Origin: an uncultured Pseudomonadota bacterium
GTDB lineage: Bacteria; Myxococcota_A; UBA796; SXON01
Length of the DNA: 49,261 nucleotides
Direction: 5' to 3'
Assembly (NCBI GenBank): GCA_903885375.1
Contig: CAISIK010000189.1
Coordinates: 1 to 49,261 of the forward strand
The notes under the pieces are model-generated. The model was given only the letters and a program-made list of their open reading frames with translations. It did not search any database and was not told the DNA's origin. Of the stretch, positions 1 to 8,703 are shown piece after piece (within the stretch, counting starts at the first letter, position 1; each line of letters begins with the position of its first letter). The position numbers were made by a program, and so were the translations under genes.

Positions 1-143
1 CCCGCTTCGGGCCGACGGAGGGAGGGACTGCGCCGGCAGGACCCGGCGCCGACCTTTCGTCCCGTCAATCGCCCACAGTTCCCGCCGACCATCGCCGACC
101 CGCGTCGACGGTCGCCGCGTCCTGCCCGGCCGGCCCTCGACCG
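1..143. other. Window edge, no gene seen
   Basis: GC-rich sequence downstream of the MBOAT gene stop. I see no coding frame with family features, no RNA gene and no clear terminator. It probably belongs to the intergenic region or to a gene that ends outside the window. Confidence 0.5.
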
Positions 144-1565
144 TCAGAACTGGAAATAGATGAAGTCCGTCGCGCTCATCCGCACCGACACGAAGACCGC
201 CACCGCAAAACACGCCCACGTCGTGTACCGCAACGCCGGCCAGAACGGCGAGGCCGCGAGCCGCGCCAGGAGGTAGCGCTCGACGATCAGCGCGACGATC
301 AGCGGCGTGGCCGCGTAGGCACAGACGCCCAGCATGGCAGCGGTGAGCGTCCACTGCTCCGGCGTGCCCGCGAGGGGGTCGAGGCTGAGGTGGGCGAGGA
401 GCCGCGGGATCGAGGGCTCCCGGAAGATGTGCATCCCGAACACGGTGAACCCGAACATCACGGGCACCGTCAACCAGCGCCAGCGGCCGTCCTTCTTCCA
501 CTTGCGGGGGAGCTTCGGGAGGAGCCCCGCGTAGAGCGTGCCGATGACGAAGTAGTAGAACCCCCACACGATGTAGTTCCAGGTGGAGCCGTGCCAGATG
601 CCCGACACGAGCATCGTGATGAGCAGGGCCCGCGCGGTGGTGGCGAACGCCCCCCACTCGCCGCTGAACGGCACGGTGATCCACTGGCGCACCCAGCCGG
701 AGAAGCAGGCCGGCAGGTACACGTAGTCGCGCAGCCAGGTCGAGAACGAGATGTGCCACCGCTGCCAGAACTCCATCGGGGAGGCGGCGAGGTAGGGGTG
801 GGCGAAGTTGTCCATCAGCTCGATGCCGAGCATGCGGGAGGCCCCGCGGGCGATGTCGGTGTACCCGGAGAAGTCCGCGAGCGCCTGGATGGTGAAACCG
901 AGCGCGGCAGCCCACACCATCCCCGCGTTCGCCGATTCGGTGCCGAAGATGACGTCCACGAAGGGGGCGATCGCATCGGCCAGCGCCACCTTCTTGAACG
1001 CCCCCCAGAGGCAGAGTCCGAGCCCCGAGGTGAACTGCTCGACGGAGAAGCGCCGGGGCGTCTCCAGCTGCGGGAGCAGGTGCGCCGCCCGCTCCACCGG
1101 CCCCGCCACGAGCTGGGGGAAGAAGCTCCCGTAGAGGAAGTAGTCGACCACGTCGGTCTTCGCGGCGAACCGACCGCGGGACACCTCGATCGTGTAGCTC
1201 AGGTTGTGGAAGGTGTAGAACGAAAGGCCGAGCGGGAGCACGAGCTCCCACCCGCGGATCCCGCCCACGGCGTCGGCGAACCAGCCGAAGTACTTGAAGA
1301 CGCAGAGGTTGAGCACCGAGAGGAGAACGACGGCGCCGACGATGGCGTCCTTCCGCTCCGGATGGCGGGCCAGCAGCCGGCCAGCCACGTAGTTCATGGC
1401 CGTGACGCCGAACAACAGCGCCGTCATCCACAGGTGCACCCAGCCGTAGAACACGTAGCTCGTGAGGAGCAGGAACCGGTTCTGCCAGGCGCGGTCGCCG
1501 ATGGCCCAGTACAGCACCCACACCACCGCGAGGAAGGCGATGAACTCGGCGGAGATGAACGACAC
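144..1565 (-). CDS. MBOAT-family membrane O-acyltransferase (AlgI-like)
   Basis: A 473-residue polytopic inner-membrane protein of the membrane-bound O-acyltransferase family, the group that moves acyl (often acetyl) groups to extracytoplasmic polysaccharides. Family landmarks are visible: PLGLSFYTFHNLSY near residue 111, QLVAGPVERA near 151, ADFSGYTDIARG near 230, FWQRWHISFSTWLRDY near 266 and SGIWHG near 321. The last two carry the conserved histidines expected at the active site. Translation starts at a GTG directly abutting the TAG of the SGNH-like gene (no intervening base), so the two are almost certainly co-translated. This pairing matches alginate and cellulose acetylation modules, where an MBOAT protein hands acetyl groups to a periplasmic SGNH protein. 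The substrate polymer cannot be told from the sequence. Confidence 0.93.
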   Translation of the reverse strand: MSFISAEFIAFLAVVWVLYWAIGDRAWQNRFLLLTSYVFYGWVHLWMTALLFGVTAMNYVAGRLLARHPERKDAIVGAVVLLSVLNLCVFKYFGWFADAVGGIRGWELVLPLGLSFYTFHNLSYTIEVSRGRFAAKTDVVDYFLYGSFFPQLVAGPVERAAHLLPQLETPRRFSVEQFTSGLGLCLWGAFKKVALADAIAPFVDVIFGTESANAGMVWAAALGFTIQALADFSGYTDIARGASRMLGIELMDNFAHPYLAASPMEFWQRWHISFSTWLRDYVYLPACFSGWVRQWITVPFSGEWGAFATTARALLITMLVSGIWHGSTWNYIVWGFYYFVIGTLYAGLLPKLPRKWKKDGRWRWLTVPVMFGFTVFGMHIFREPSIPRLLAHLSLDPLAGTPEQWTLTAAMLGVCAYAATPLIVALIVERYLLARLAASPFWPALRYTTWACFAVAVFVSVRMSATDFIYFQF

Positions 1566-3872
1566 CTAGGGCTCCTCGAGCGTGCTGGTCACGAGGACGG
1601 GAGGTAGGAGCGCGTGCGACCGGAGCACAACGCGCAGGCTCCCCTTCTCCCTCGCGGCGATGGGCCGCGAGAGCGGAAGCGTGATGGGCGACGAGAACTG
1701 CGCGGGGAGGACCTCCGCCTCGACGAGGGTCTCCTCGCCCAACAGCACGCTCACCCCGAACCCGGCGGACGGCTCCTCGGCGGGCCAGGCCGGCGCGAGA
1801 TCGAGCACCACCTTCCCGAGCACGGCGCCCGCCGCCGCGCGCTTGCGCTCCGGCACCTCCGCGCGGAGCACCTCACCCGGGTACAGCCAGACCTGCTCCG
1901 CGCATTCCCGACACAGGCGCCTGCACACGCGGTCGGGCTCGTAGACGACCGCGTAGTCGGCCTCCAGATCGGTGCCCGGAAGCGGGGCGAACGTGAGCCG
2001 CGTCTGCGTGTGGCGGGTGCCCGTGCCCGGCTTGCCGGAGGTGGACTCGGGGAGGAGCGTGCCGCCCTGGGCCACCCGCACCGGGGAACAGTCGGTTGTG
2101 GCCACCCAGCCGAGCTCGAACGCGGCCCCATCGGGGTCGGCGTGGGCGGAGAGCGCCGGTGGGGAGGGCAGGGAGCCCGCCATGCTCCACGACCCCTTGT
2201 GGAGGAGGTCGAGGTGCCGCTCGCGGGGAGTCGGGATCAGGTCGCGCGAGGCGCCGGCGACCTGCGCGCGAAGCGTGCGCAGCACGAGGTAGGGGCCATC
2301 GGGCGGGGAGGTCACCGAGAGCGTCCACCCCTCCCCAGCCGGCGGGCTCACCGTGGCCGTGGCCTGGCCCTCCGCTACGGTGATCGGCACACCGGCCTCG
2401 CCCGCGCGGAGCTGGGCGGTGCCGACATCCGCGCCGAGCGCGGTTGCGGAGAGCGCGATGCTGGCGGGCGGCGCGCCCCACGGCGCCGTGAACGTCCACG
2501 TCAGGGTGGTGCCGGGGAGCACCCAGTAGACGGACTCCGCCCCCGACCCGCTGGGCACCGCCTCGCTCCAGCGCAACGCGAGCGGCCCGCCGTTGGCCTC
2601 GCGGCGGCTCACGACGAAGCCGACCCGGTGGACCGCGCTCCCCGTGCACGCGCCCTTCTTCAGCGGCGAGTCGAGCGGCGCGCCTCCTTCCCAAAGCTCG
2701 AGGGGGGACTCCACCCCCGGCAGCACGAGGCCCAGCGCCCGCTTGCCCAGGAGCTCGAAGCCGGGCGTGGCCACCGCCCCCGCGCACGGCTCCTCGCCCG
2801 CGACCCACGCTGCCGGCGGCAGGGCCGGCGGCTCGCCCGAGCGCACCACGGTGGCCGACACCACCTCGCCCGTCCACGCCACCTCCAGCACCCCGGCCGA
2901 CTCGAGCGCCTCGATGCCGTCGGCCACGAGCGCCGTGAACTCCCGCGCGGCCGGCTTCGTCATGTGGCGCCCGTCGCGGAAGCGGCTTGCGTCCCACCCG
3001 AGCGCCCGGTGGTCGAGGAGGCCGACCCCCCGACGCGCCGCCCACGCCACCACGGCGGCCTCCACCCCTTCGTCCAACGACTGCCCCTGTACTTCGAGGC
3101 TGGGCGGGAGCACGATCACCACCCGCGCGCCGTTGGCCTCCGCGAGGTCCACGATGTCGGAGAGGTAGCTCTGATCGGGGTCGGCCACCATCCAGCCCCC
3201 CTCCACCGCGCCCGCCGCGGGCTCGGTGCGGTCCACCGCCGGGAGGGCCCTCTGCCCGGCCGCTGCGTGGTGCTCGCCGAAGACCTCCGTTCCGGCCGCC
3301 TCCACGGCCGCCGCGCCCTGGCCGAGCAGGAGCCGCGGGGGCGCGTCGCGGAACGCGTGCAGGGCCACGTCCCGCAAGGAGCGCCGCGCGTCGAGGATGC
3401 GCTCCCAGGCGGGGAACCGGCCGTAGCCGAGCGAGCGTCGCGACACGACCGCGTCGGGCACCGGCATCTGCGCGAGCACCTTCTCCATGTGGGCGGGCGG
3501 CATGCGCGTCATCATCGCGCTGCTCAGCGAGACGGGCAGCACGATGAGCCGGGGGTGCAGCCCGTTGCCGTACACCCGCTCCTTGAGGATCGCGTACCAC
3601 ACCGGCGCCGAGCTCGCGCCCACCTGCAGAAGCGTGGCCTCGCCCGAGCCCGGCGAGAGGCGCTCGCCCAGCACGGTGGAATCGATGTCGGCGCCGGCGA
3701 AGGAGGCGCCGAGCACCAGCACCTCCGACCGCTGCTGCCGCAAGAGGCGGTTGAACGCGACCGCGGAAGCGCCGAGCTCGGGAACGGGCGTGAGCACGTG
3801 CAGCGCCCAAAGGAGCACCACACAGGGGCCCAGCACCCCTCCCAAGCTCCCCAGCCAACGTTGCATGCGCAT
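1566..3872 (-). CDS. Membrane-anchored SGNH/AlgJ-AlgX-like protein, MBOAT partner
   Basis: About 768 residues if translation starts at the ATG at 3872. The open frame extends to 3983, but that stretch is Arg-rich with no membrane character and would invade the divergent promoter. The chosen start gives an N-terminal membrane anchor (VLGPCVVLLWALHVL). An SGNH-hydrolase-like domain follows: LVLGASFAGADID carries the Gly-x-Ser block near residue 57, and DGRH supplies an Asp-x-x-His pair near residues 300-303, the pattern of AlgJ/AlgX-type acetyltransferases. The remaining roughly 430 residues are beta-rich and unrecognised, with a Cys cluster (CRRLCREC) near the end, so the protein is much longer than typical AlgJ. 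It is immediately followed by the MBOAT gene. Inferred role: periplasmic transfer of acyl groups received from the MBOAT protein onto an exported glycan. Confidence 0.75.
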   Translation of the reverse strand: MRMQRWLGSLGGVLGPCVVLLWALHVLTPVPELGASAVAFNRLLRQQRSEVLVLGASFAGADIDSTVLGERLSPGSGEATLLQVGASSAPVWYAILKERVYGNGLHPRLIVLPVSLSSAMMTRMPPAHMEKVLAQMPVPDAVVSRRSLGYGRFPAWERILDARRSLRDVALHAFRDAPPRLLLGQGAAAVEAAGTEVFGEHHAAAGQRALPAVDRTEPAAGAVEGGWMVADPDQSYLSDIVDLAEANGARVVIVLPPSLEVQGQSLDEGVEAAVVAWAARRGVGLLDHRALGWDASRFRDGRHMTKPAAREFTALVADGIEALESAGVLEVAWTGEVVSATVVRSGEPPALPPAAWVAGEEPCAGAVATPGFELLGKRALGLVLPGVESPLELWEGGAPLDSPLKKGACTGSAVHRVGFVVSRREANGGPLALRWSEAVPSGSGAESVYWVLPGTTLTWTFTAPWGAPPASIALSATALGADVGTAQLRAGEAGVPITVAEGQATATVSPPAGEGWTLSVTSPPDGPYLVLRTLRAQVAGASRDLIPTPRERHLDLLHKGSWSMAGSLPSPPALSAHADPDGAAFELGWVATTDCSPVRVAQGGTLLPESTSGKPGTGTRHTQTRLTFAPLPGTDLEADYAVVYEPDRVCRRLCRECAEQVWLYPGEVLRAEVPERKRAAAGAVLGKVVLDLAPAWPAEEPSAGFGVSVLLGEETLVEAEVLPAQFSSPITLPLSRPIAAREKGSLRVVLRSHALLPPVLVTSTLEEP

Positions 3873-3976
3873 GCCGCCGCGCTCTAACCCCAAGCAGGGA
3901 GGGGGCTCGCAGCGCCATCCCCGCCGTTCGCCTCGGCGGCCTGCCGTTTCATCACCCTGGGAGGCGACGTTCGGAA

Positions 3977-3982
3977 TATCCA
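3977..3982 (+). promoter_or_regulatory. Candidate -10 element of a leaderless promoter
   Basis: TATCCA lies six bases before the ATG of the GT-C-type gene and there is no Shine-Dalgarno sequence between them. If transcription starts about seven bases after the element, the mRNA begins at the start codon. Confidence 0.4.
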
Positions 3983-3988
3983 CAGCGC

Positions 3989-5782
3989 ATGTCGCGGCAC
4001 CTCCCCACCCTGGCGCTGGGCCTCATCGGCGTGACCCTGTGGGTCTGGCCCGTGGCGTGGACGCTGTGGAGCGACGAGTGCTTCACCGCCGGGCTCGCCG
4101 ACCGCACCTTCTCCGGCGCGATCCACGGCGTGGAGCAGGACCGCCATCCGCCCGCCTACTTCCTGCTCGTCTGGGCGGCGGCCCACCTCGCGAAGTCCGA
4201 CGCCGCCCTGCGACTCGTCTCCGCCGCCGCGGTCCTCGTCGCGTGGGGCATCACCACCGACGCCGCGCGCCGCCACCTCCGCCCCGCCGGCGCCCTCGCC
4301 GCCTCCGCCTGGTTCGCCGGCTCCTGCGTGCCGGCGCTCTTCGCGCACACGCTCCGCCCCTACGCGCTCGCGCTCGCGGCCGGCGCGGGTCTGCTGTGGG
4401 GTGCGTTGGAGTCCATCCACCCGGACAACACCCGGGCCCGCCGCGGGGCCGTGGCGCTCGCCGTCGCCGGCCTCCTCGCGTTCTGGTCGCATTACGCCGC
4501 GGTGCTGGTGGGCGTTGCGGCGTTCGCCGTGGCCCTCGTGGGCGCGGCGCGCTCGGGGCAGGCGCGCAGCCGCCTGCCGCTGCCGCTCGGGGCGGGCGTG
4601 GCCGTCGTGCTCGGCTGCCTGCCCTGGCTGCTCGGACCGTTCGGGGTGCAGTTCTCCGAGCGCAACCCCCGTGGCGCCGTGGCCTGGGAGGTCCTGAACT
4701 ACCTCTTCTGGGGCCCGGACACCTCGGTGCCCGCGTGGGGAGTCGTGGCCGCCGGATTGACGGCGCTCGGGGTGCTCGCGCTCGCCTTCGCGCCCGTCCC
4801 GCCCGGCTCCCGCGAGCTCCGTCGCGCTGCGCCGATCGTCGCCCTGCTGATGATCGTGCTCCCCCTCGTCGCCTCCACCAACGTGCCGGCCCGGGAGCTG
4901 CGCAACTACATCGGGTTCTTTCCGGCGGCGACGCTGTTCGCGGGCGCAGCGTTCGAGGCGGCGCTGTCCCCCGTGCCGGAGCGCCTCAGGTCGGCAGCGG
5001 CCGTCGTGCTCGCCCTCCTCGTGGTGGGCCCTGCGAGCGTGCAGATGGTGCGGGCACCCACGCATCCGCAGGACCTCGAGGCGGGCCACGACTACCGGGT
5101 GGAGGCCGAGGTGCTCGATCGGCTCATCCCGAGCAGCGCCACCGTGCGGTTCCAGCCGGACTACGTGGTGAAGCAGTACGACCGCTACGTGCCGGCCCTC
5201 GGCGCGCGGGCCGTACGCGGTCCCGCCGACTGGCAGCTCTTCACGACCGGCGGCGATGCCGACGCCTGCCTCATCCTCTACGCGTTCCGCGTGCGCGTGC
5301 AGCCGCCGGAAGCGGACTGCGCGGCCACGTGGGCGGCCCTCGAAGCCGAAGCGGAGCGCACCGGCTACCCCGGGCTGCTCCACGCCCGGGCCATGCGGGC
5401 GGTCGACGAAGGGCGCGCCGAGGCCGCGGCCGTCGATCTCGCCCGCCTCCAGGCGCTCCCCCAACGATGGCCGAGCACCGCGCTCCTCGCGGCGCGCATC
5501 GCGGAGGCGCGCGGCGACAAGACCGCGGTGGAGGCCGCGCTCACCGAGGCGGTGCGGCTCGCGCGGGCCTTCGAGCCCCCCGGCCGGCAGACGGCGGGCC
5601 TCTGGCGCAAGCTCGCCGCGGCGAGGCGGAAGCTCGGCGACACCGCGGGCGCCGATGCGGCGGCCGCCGCCTCCGAATGCGCCGCCGAGCGGGATCCGGC
5701 GTGGGCCTGCGGCGGGCCCCTCGCCTGGGCCACCCGCCCGACCGAACGTCGTGAGCGGAAAATCGAGGCGGACCGTCCCTGA
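3989..5782 (+). CDS. GT-C-type membrane glycosyltransferase-like protein with TPR-like tail
   Basis: A 597-residue protein. The first roughly 350 residues are multi-spanning, and the N-terminal loop has the acidic pattern of GT-C glycosyltransferases of the PMT/ArnT type: WSDE near residues 27-30 followed by DRHPPAYF near 51. These enzymes use polyprenyl-phosphate sugars at the outer face of the inner membrane. The last roughly 170 residues are Ala-rich amphipathic helices resembling tetratricopeptide repeats, presumably periplasmic. It is divergent from the MBOAT/SGNH pair across 116 bases, so a shared role in making or modifying a surface glycan is plausible but inferred. The exact family is uncertain; donor and acceptor are unknown. 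Confidence 0.7.
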   Translation: MSRHLPTLALGLIGVTLWVWPVAWTLWSDECFTAGLADRTFSGAIHGVEQDRHPPAYFLLVWAAAHLAKSDAALRLVSAAAVLVAWGITTDAARRHLRPAGALAASAWFAGSCVPALFAHTLRPYALALAAGAGLLWGALESIHPDNTRARRGAVALAVAGLLAFWSHYAAVLVGVAAFAVALVGAARSGQARSRLPLPLGAGVAVVLGCLPWLLGPFGVQFSERNPRGAVAWEVLNYLFWGPDTSVPAWGVVAAGLTALGVLALAFAPVPPGSRELRRAAPIVALLMIVLPLVASTNVPARELRNYIGFFPAATLFAGAAFEAALSPVPERLRSAAAVVLALLVVGPASVQMVRAPTHPQDLEAGHDYRVEAEVLDRLIPSSATVRFQPDYVVKQYDRYVPALGARAVRGPADWQLFTTGGDADACLILYAFRVRVQPPEADCAATWAALEAEAERTGYPGLLHARAMRAVDEGRAEAAAVDLARLQALPQRWPSTALLAARIAEARGDKTAVEAALTEAVRLARAFEPPGRQTAGLWRKLAAARRKLGDTAGADAAAAASECAAERDPAWACGGPLAWATRPTERRERKIEADRP

Positions 5783-5871
5783 TGCGGGCGTCCCACGCCG
5801 GCAGCGGTGAAGCGCTTCCGGTCGCGGGGCAGGGTTCGACGTGCTATGCACCGGCCCAATTCGGAGTTCCC

Positions 5872-6324
5872 TTGCTTCTCGTCCTCCTTGGCGCCTGCAC
5901 CGTCTTCCAGCCCCTCGATGGCACCTGGCTCTTCCAGGTGAACCCCAACGCCTCCGTCAGCGGCGACTGTGCCGGCGATGACTCCGGTGGCGGCACCTAC
6001 GAGCAGCTCGGTACGAGCGACTCCTGGGTGGACATCTACACGGTGAGCGGCAACCAGATCGCCATCCTGTGGGGCGAGGCGCTGCTCGGCACGCTCGAAG
6101 GCTCGGCGGTCGAGGCCAGCTACGACACGGGCTACACCTACAAGAAGCGCAGCGAGTCGCAGACCGTCACCCTCGAAGCCACGCTGTCCGGCGGGTCGCT
6201 CGAAGGCACGCTCACCAACACGCAGACCGAGTCCAACGACGGGGACAAGTACACCTGCACGAGCCAGAACGACTTCACGGCCGTGCGTTCGGTGTCCTCT
6301 CCCGACTCCTTCGCGGGCAACTGA
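5872..6324 (+). CDS. Small lipoprotein, tandem paralog A
   Basis: I start this at the TTG at 5872, giving MLLVLLGAC, a minimal lipobox signal with the lipidated Cys at residue 9. A longer reading from 5782 overlaps the previous stop and places an implausible polar leader in front of the lipobox. The mature 142-residue domain is Thr/Ser/Gly-rich and probably beta-sheet. It shares an outline with the next gene: DGTW after the Cys, LLGTLEG, GYTYK and LEGTLT. Lipoproteins of this sort are usually at the outer membrane. No function can be assigned. A two-Cys pair (GDC near the start, YTC near the end) may form a disulfide. Confidence 0.65.
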   Translation: MLLVLLGACTVFQPLDGTWLFQVNPNASVSGDCAGDDSGGGTYEQLGTSDSWVDIYTVSGNQIAILWGEALLGTLEGSAVEASYDTGYTYKKRSESQTVTLEATLSGGSLEGTLTNTQTESNDGDKYTCTSQNDFTAVRSVSSPDSFAGN

Positions 6325-6325
6325 C

Positions 6326-6790
6326 ATGGGCGCGCTCCTCCTCACGCTCCTCGCCTGCAACCCCTACGAAGGCACCTGGGTGCTCTACGCCGAGGTCAGC
6401 AAGTCGCCGAGCGACTCGGAAATCGGCCGCGACTACTCCACCTCGCTCGAGCTGTTCGCGCTGTCCGATGGGTCGTACGCCGCCACGCTCGGCTCGTCGC
6501 CGCTCGTCGGCACGATCGAGAACAACGAGCTCAGCCTCGAGGACACGTCGGGGTACACCTACAGCGCCCCCAACTGCGACGAGAACACCAGCACCTCCAC
6601 GACCTCCCTCGAAGGCGAGTTCGACGGGCAGGGCGGCTTCAGCGGCAAGCTGAAGCAGGTGTCCACCCAGGAGACCAAGGGCTGCGGCGGCGACGACTCC
6701 GACTCCACGACCTACGAGTACACCCTGACCGGCGTGAAGCTGAGCGCGAACGATCCCGCCCACGCCGGTGACCTGAGCTTCGGCTACTAG
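6326..6790 (+). CDS. Small lipoprotein, tandem paralog B
   Basis: A 154-residue protein starting one base after the stop of the preceding lipoprotein gene, so probably co-transcribed. MGALLLTLLAC is a short signal with a lipobox Cys at residue 11. The mature part mirrors its neighbour: EGTW just after the Cys, LVGTIE, GYTYS, SLEGEF and a Cys pair. The pair looks like a tandem duplication with strong divergence. Its TAG stop lies inside a CTAG that also forms the htpG stop on the other strand, so the two genes overlap tail to tail by four bases. Function unknown. Confidence 0.72.
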   Translation: MGALLLTLLACNPYEGTWVLYAEVSKSPSDSEIGRDYSTSLELFALSDGSYAATLGSSPLVGTIENNELSLEDTSGYTYSAPNCDENTSTSTTSLEGEFDGQGGFSGKLKQVSTQETKGCGGDDSDSTTYEYTLTGVKLSANDPAHAGDLSFGY

Positions 6791-8610
6791 GCGCCTGCGG
6801 CCTTCAGCATCAGCGCGCTGAGCCGGGCGGTGAGCCCGGTCACGTCCTCCACGTGGCCCTCGGCGAGCTGGGCGTAGTCGAGCAGGAGCCGCGCGAGCGG
6901 CTCCGCGTCGGCCGTGTTGCCCTCGCCGTGCAGCGCCACGAGGCGTTTGACCAGCGCGTGCTCGGGGTTGATCTCGAGCACGCGCGTGGCCGTGCCCGCG
7001 CCGCCCTGGCGGGTGGCCTTGAGGATGCGCTCCATGTTCGAGGACATGTGGCCCTCGTCCACCAGTACGCTCGGGCTGTCGGTGAGCCGCTGCGAGGGGC
7101 GCACCTTCGAGACCTTGTCGGCCAGGAGCTCGCTCACCCATTCCGCGAACGGCGTGGCCTGCTTGCGGGCCTCCTCGGCGATCGGGTCGTCGTCATGGTC
7201 GAGCTCGCCCCGCGCGGCGCTCTTGAGGGTGACGCCGTCGAACTCGGTGAGGTGCATGACCACCCACTCGTCGACCGGGTCGGTCAGCAGGATGACCTCC
7301 CAGCCCTTCTTGCGGAAGGCTTCGAGCTGCGGCGAGGCCCGCAGGCGGCCGAGGTCGAGCCCGGTCAGGTACCAGAGCTCCGACTGGCCCTCCTTCATCG
7401 CGGCCTTGATCTCCGCGAGGTCGCGCCACTGGTCGCCCCCGGTGGTGCGGAAGCGCAGGAGCGGCGTGATCGCATCGAGGTTGTCGCGATCCTCGGCGAC
7501 GCCTTCCTTCAGCGTGGCGCCGAAGTTCTCCCAGAAGCGCGTGTAGGCCTCGGGCTCGTCGCGGCCGATCTCCTTCAAGCGGCGGAGAACCCGCTTCACC
7601 ACCTGGTTCTTGATGGAGCGCAGCACCGGCGTCTGCTGGAGGATTTCGCGGCTCACGTTGAGCGAGACCTCGGGGGCATCGATGACGCCCTTCACGAAGC
7701 GGAGGTAGCGCGGCAGGAACTCGTCGCTCTTCTCGGAGATGAGCACCCGGCGCTGGTACAGGCGCAGCCCGCGCTTCGCGTCGGCATAGTCGAGATCGAA
7801 AGGACGCTCGGCCGGGAAGTACAGGACGGCCTGGTATTCGAGCGGCGCCTCCGCGCGGAAGTGGACCCACCCGGAGGGGTCCTGCCACTCGCCGAGCGCC
7901 TGCTTGTAGAAGGCCTGGTAGTCCTCCGGCTTGAGCTCCGCCGGGTCCTGCACCCAGAGGGCCTGCTGGTCGTTGAGCCGGGCCCCCTCGAGGAGGATCG
8001 CGTACGGCACGAACGCGCTGTGCTTGCGGACGATGTTCTTGAGCGTGAACGTGTCGAGGAAGTCGGTCGCATCGGAGCGGAGGTGGAGGGTAACCGCGGT
8101 GCCGCGGGCCTCGCGGCTGCCCGGCTCCACGGTGAACTCGCCCGTACCATCGCTGGTCCAGATCACGGGCTCGGCGCCGGGCTCCGCGGAGAGCGAGTGG
8201 ACCACCACCTTGTGGGCCACCATGAAGCTCGCGTAGAACCCCACGCCGAACTTGCCGATGAGGCTCTCGCTGCTGGCGCCCTTCTGCTTCAGCGCCTCGG
8301 CGAAGGCCTTGGTTCCGGAGTGGGCGATGGTGCCGAGGTGCTCGATGGCCTGGGCGCGCGTGAGGCCGATGCCGTTGTCGCGCACGGTGAGCGTGCCCAG
8401 GTCGCGGTTGACCTCGAGCTGAATGCCGGGCTCGCCTTCGGCGGGCTTCAGGTCGCTCGACGTGAGCCCGGCGATGCGAGCGCGGTCCAGCGCATCACTC
8501 GCGTTGCTCACCAGCTCGCGGAGGAAGATCTCGCGGTCCGAATACAGACTGTGTACGACGAGGTCGAGGAGCTGACGCACCTCGGCCTGGAACGGAAGGG
8601 TGTCGGCCAT
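6787..8610 (-). CDS. htpG: Hsp90-family chaperone HtpG
   Basis: A 607-residue cytosolic ATP-dependent chaperone of normal bacterial length. The GHKL ATPase domain is intact: the RELVSNASDALDR helix with the catalytic Glu and ATP-binding Asn near residues 30-36, RDNGIGLT, then IGKFGVGFYASFMVA. The middle and C-terminal domains follow without interruption. Translation starts at ATG 8610 with a GGAG Shine-Dalgarno about seven bases upstream. A good sigma-70-type promoter precedes it (separate entry), with about 20 bases between the -10 element and the ATG. No CIRCE-type operator is visible. The 3' end overlaps a lipoprotein gene on the opposite strand by four bases. Confidence 0.98.
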   Translation of the reverse strand: MADTLPFQAEVRQLLDLVVHSLYSDREIFLRELVSNASDALDRARIAGLTSSDLKPAEGEPGIQLEVNRDLGTLTVRDNGIGLTRAQAIEHLGTIAHSGTKAFAEALKQKGASSESLIGKFGVGFYASFMVAHKVVVHSLSAEPGAEPVIWTSDGTGEFTVEPGSREARGTAVTLHLRSDATDFLDTFTLKNIVRKHSAFVPYAILLEGARLNDQQALWVQDPAELKPEDYQAFYKQALGEWQDPSGWVHFRAEAPLEYQAVLYFPAERPFDLDYADAKRGLRLYQRRVLISEKSDEFLPRYLRFVKGVIDAPEVSLNVSREILQQTPVLRSIKNQVVKRVLRRLKEIGRDEPEAYTRFWENFGATLKEGVAEDRDNLDAITPLLRFRTTGGDQWRDLAEIKAAMKEGQSELWYLTGLDLGRLRASPQLEAFRKKGWEVILLTDPVDEWVVMHLTEFDGVTLKSAARGELDHDDDPIAEEARKQATPFAEWVSELLADKVSKVRPSQRLTDSPSVLVDEGHMSSNMERILKATRQGGAGTATRVLEINPEHALVKRLVALHGEGNTADAEPLARLLLDYAQLAEGHVEDVTGLTARLSALMLKAAGA

Positions 8611-8630
8611 GGCAATTCTCCAGCGCCGGT

Positions 8631-8659
8631 GGGGTAGGCACGGCCCGCCGGCCCGTCAA
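8631..8659 (-). promoter_or_regulatory. htpG promoter (-35 TTGACG, 17-bp spacer, -10 TACCCC)
   Basis: On the minus strand TTGACG (8659-8654) is separated by exactly 17 bases from TACCCC (8636-8631), about 20 bases before the htpG ATG. This is the best sigma-70-like match in the window and a useful local reference for what -10 boxes look like in this genome. Confidence 0.55.
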
Positions 8660-8703
8660 GCGCGGGCAGCGTTGGGTTAGCTTCGCGGCCACCCGGAGCC
8701 CTG

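Noticed and set aside
390..3887. Long plus-strand open frames opposite the MBOAT and SGNH-like genes
   Set aside because: Arg/His/Pro-rich translations without domains; typical antisense shadows in GC-rich DNA, while the minus-strand genes carry clear family motifs.
8611..8703. CIRCE or other heat-shock operator before htpG
   Set aside because: No TTAGCACTC-type inverted repeat is present; only a sigma-70-like promoter is visible.
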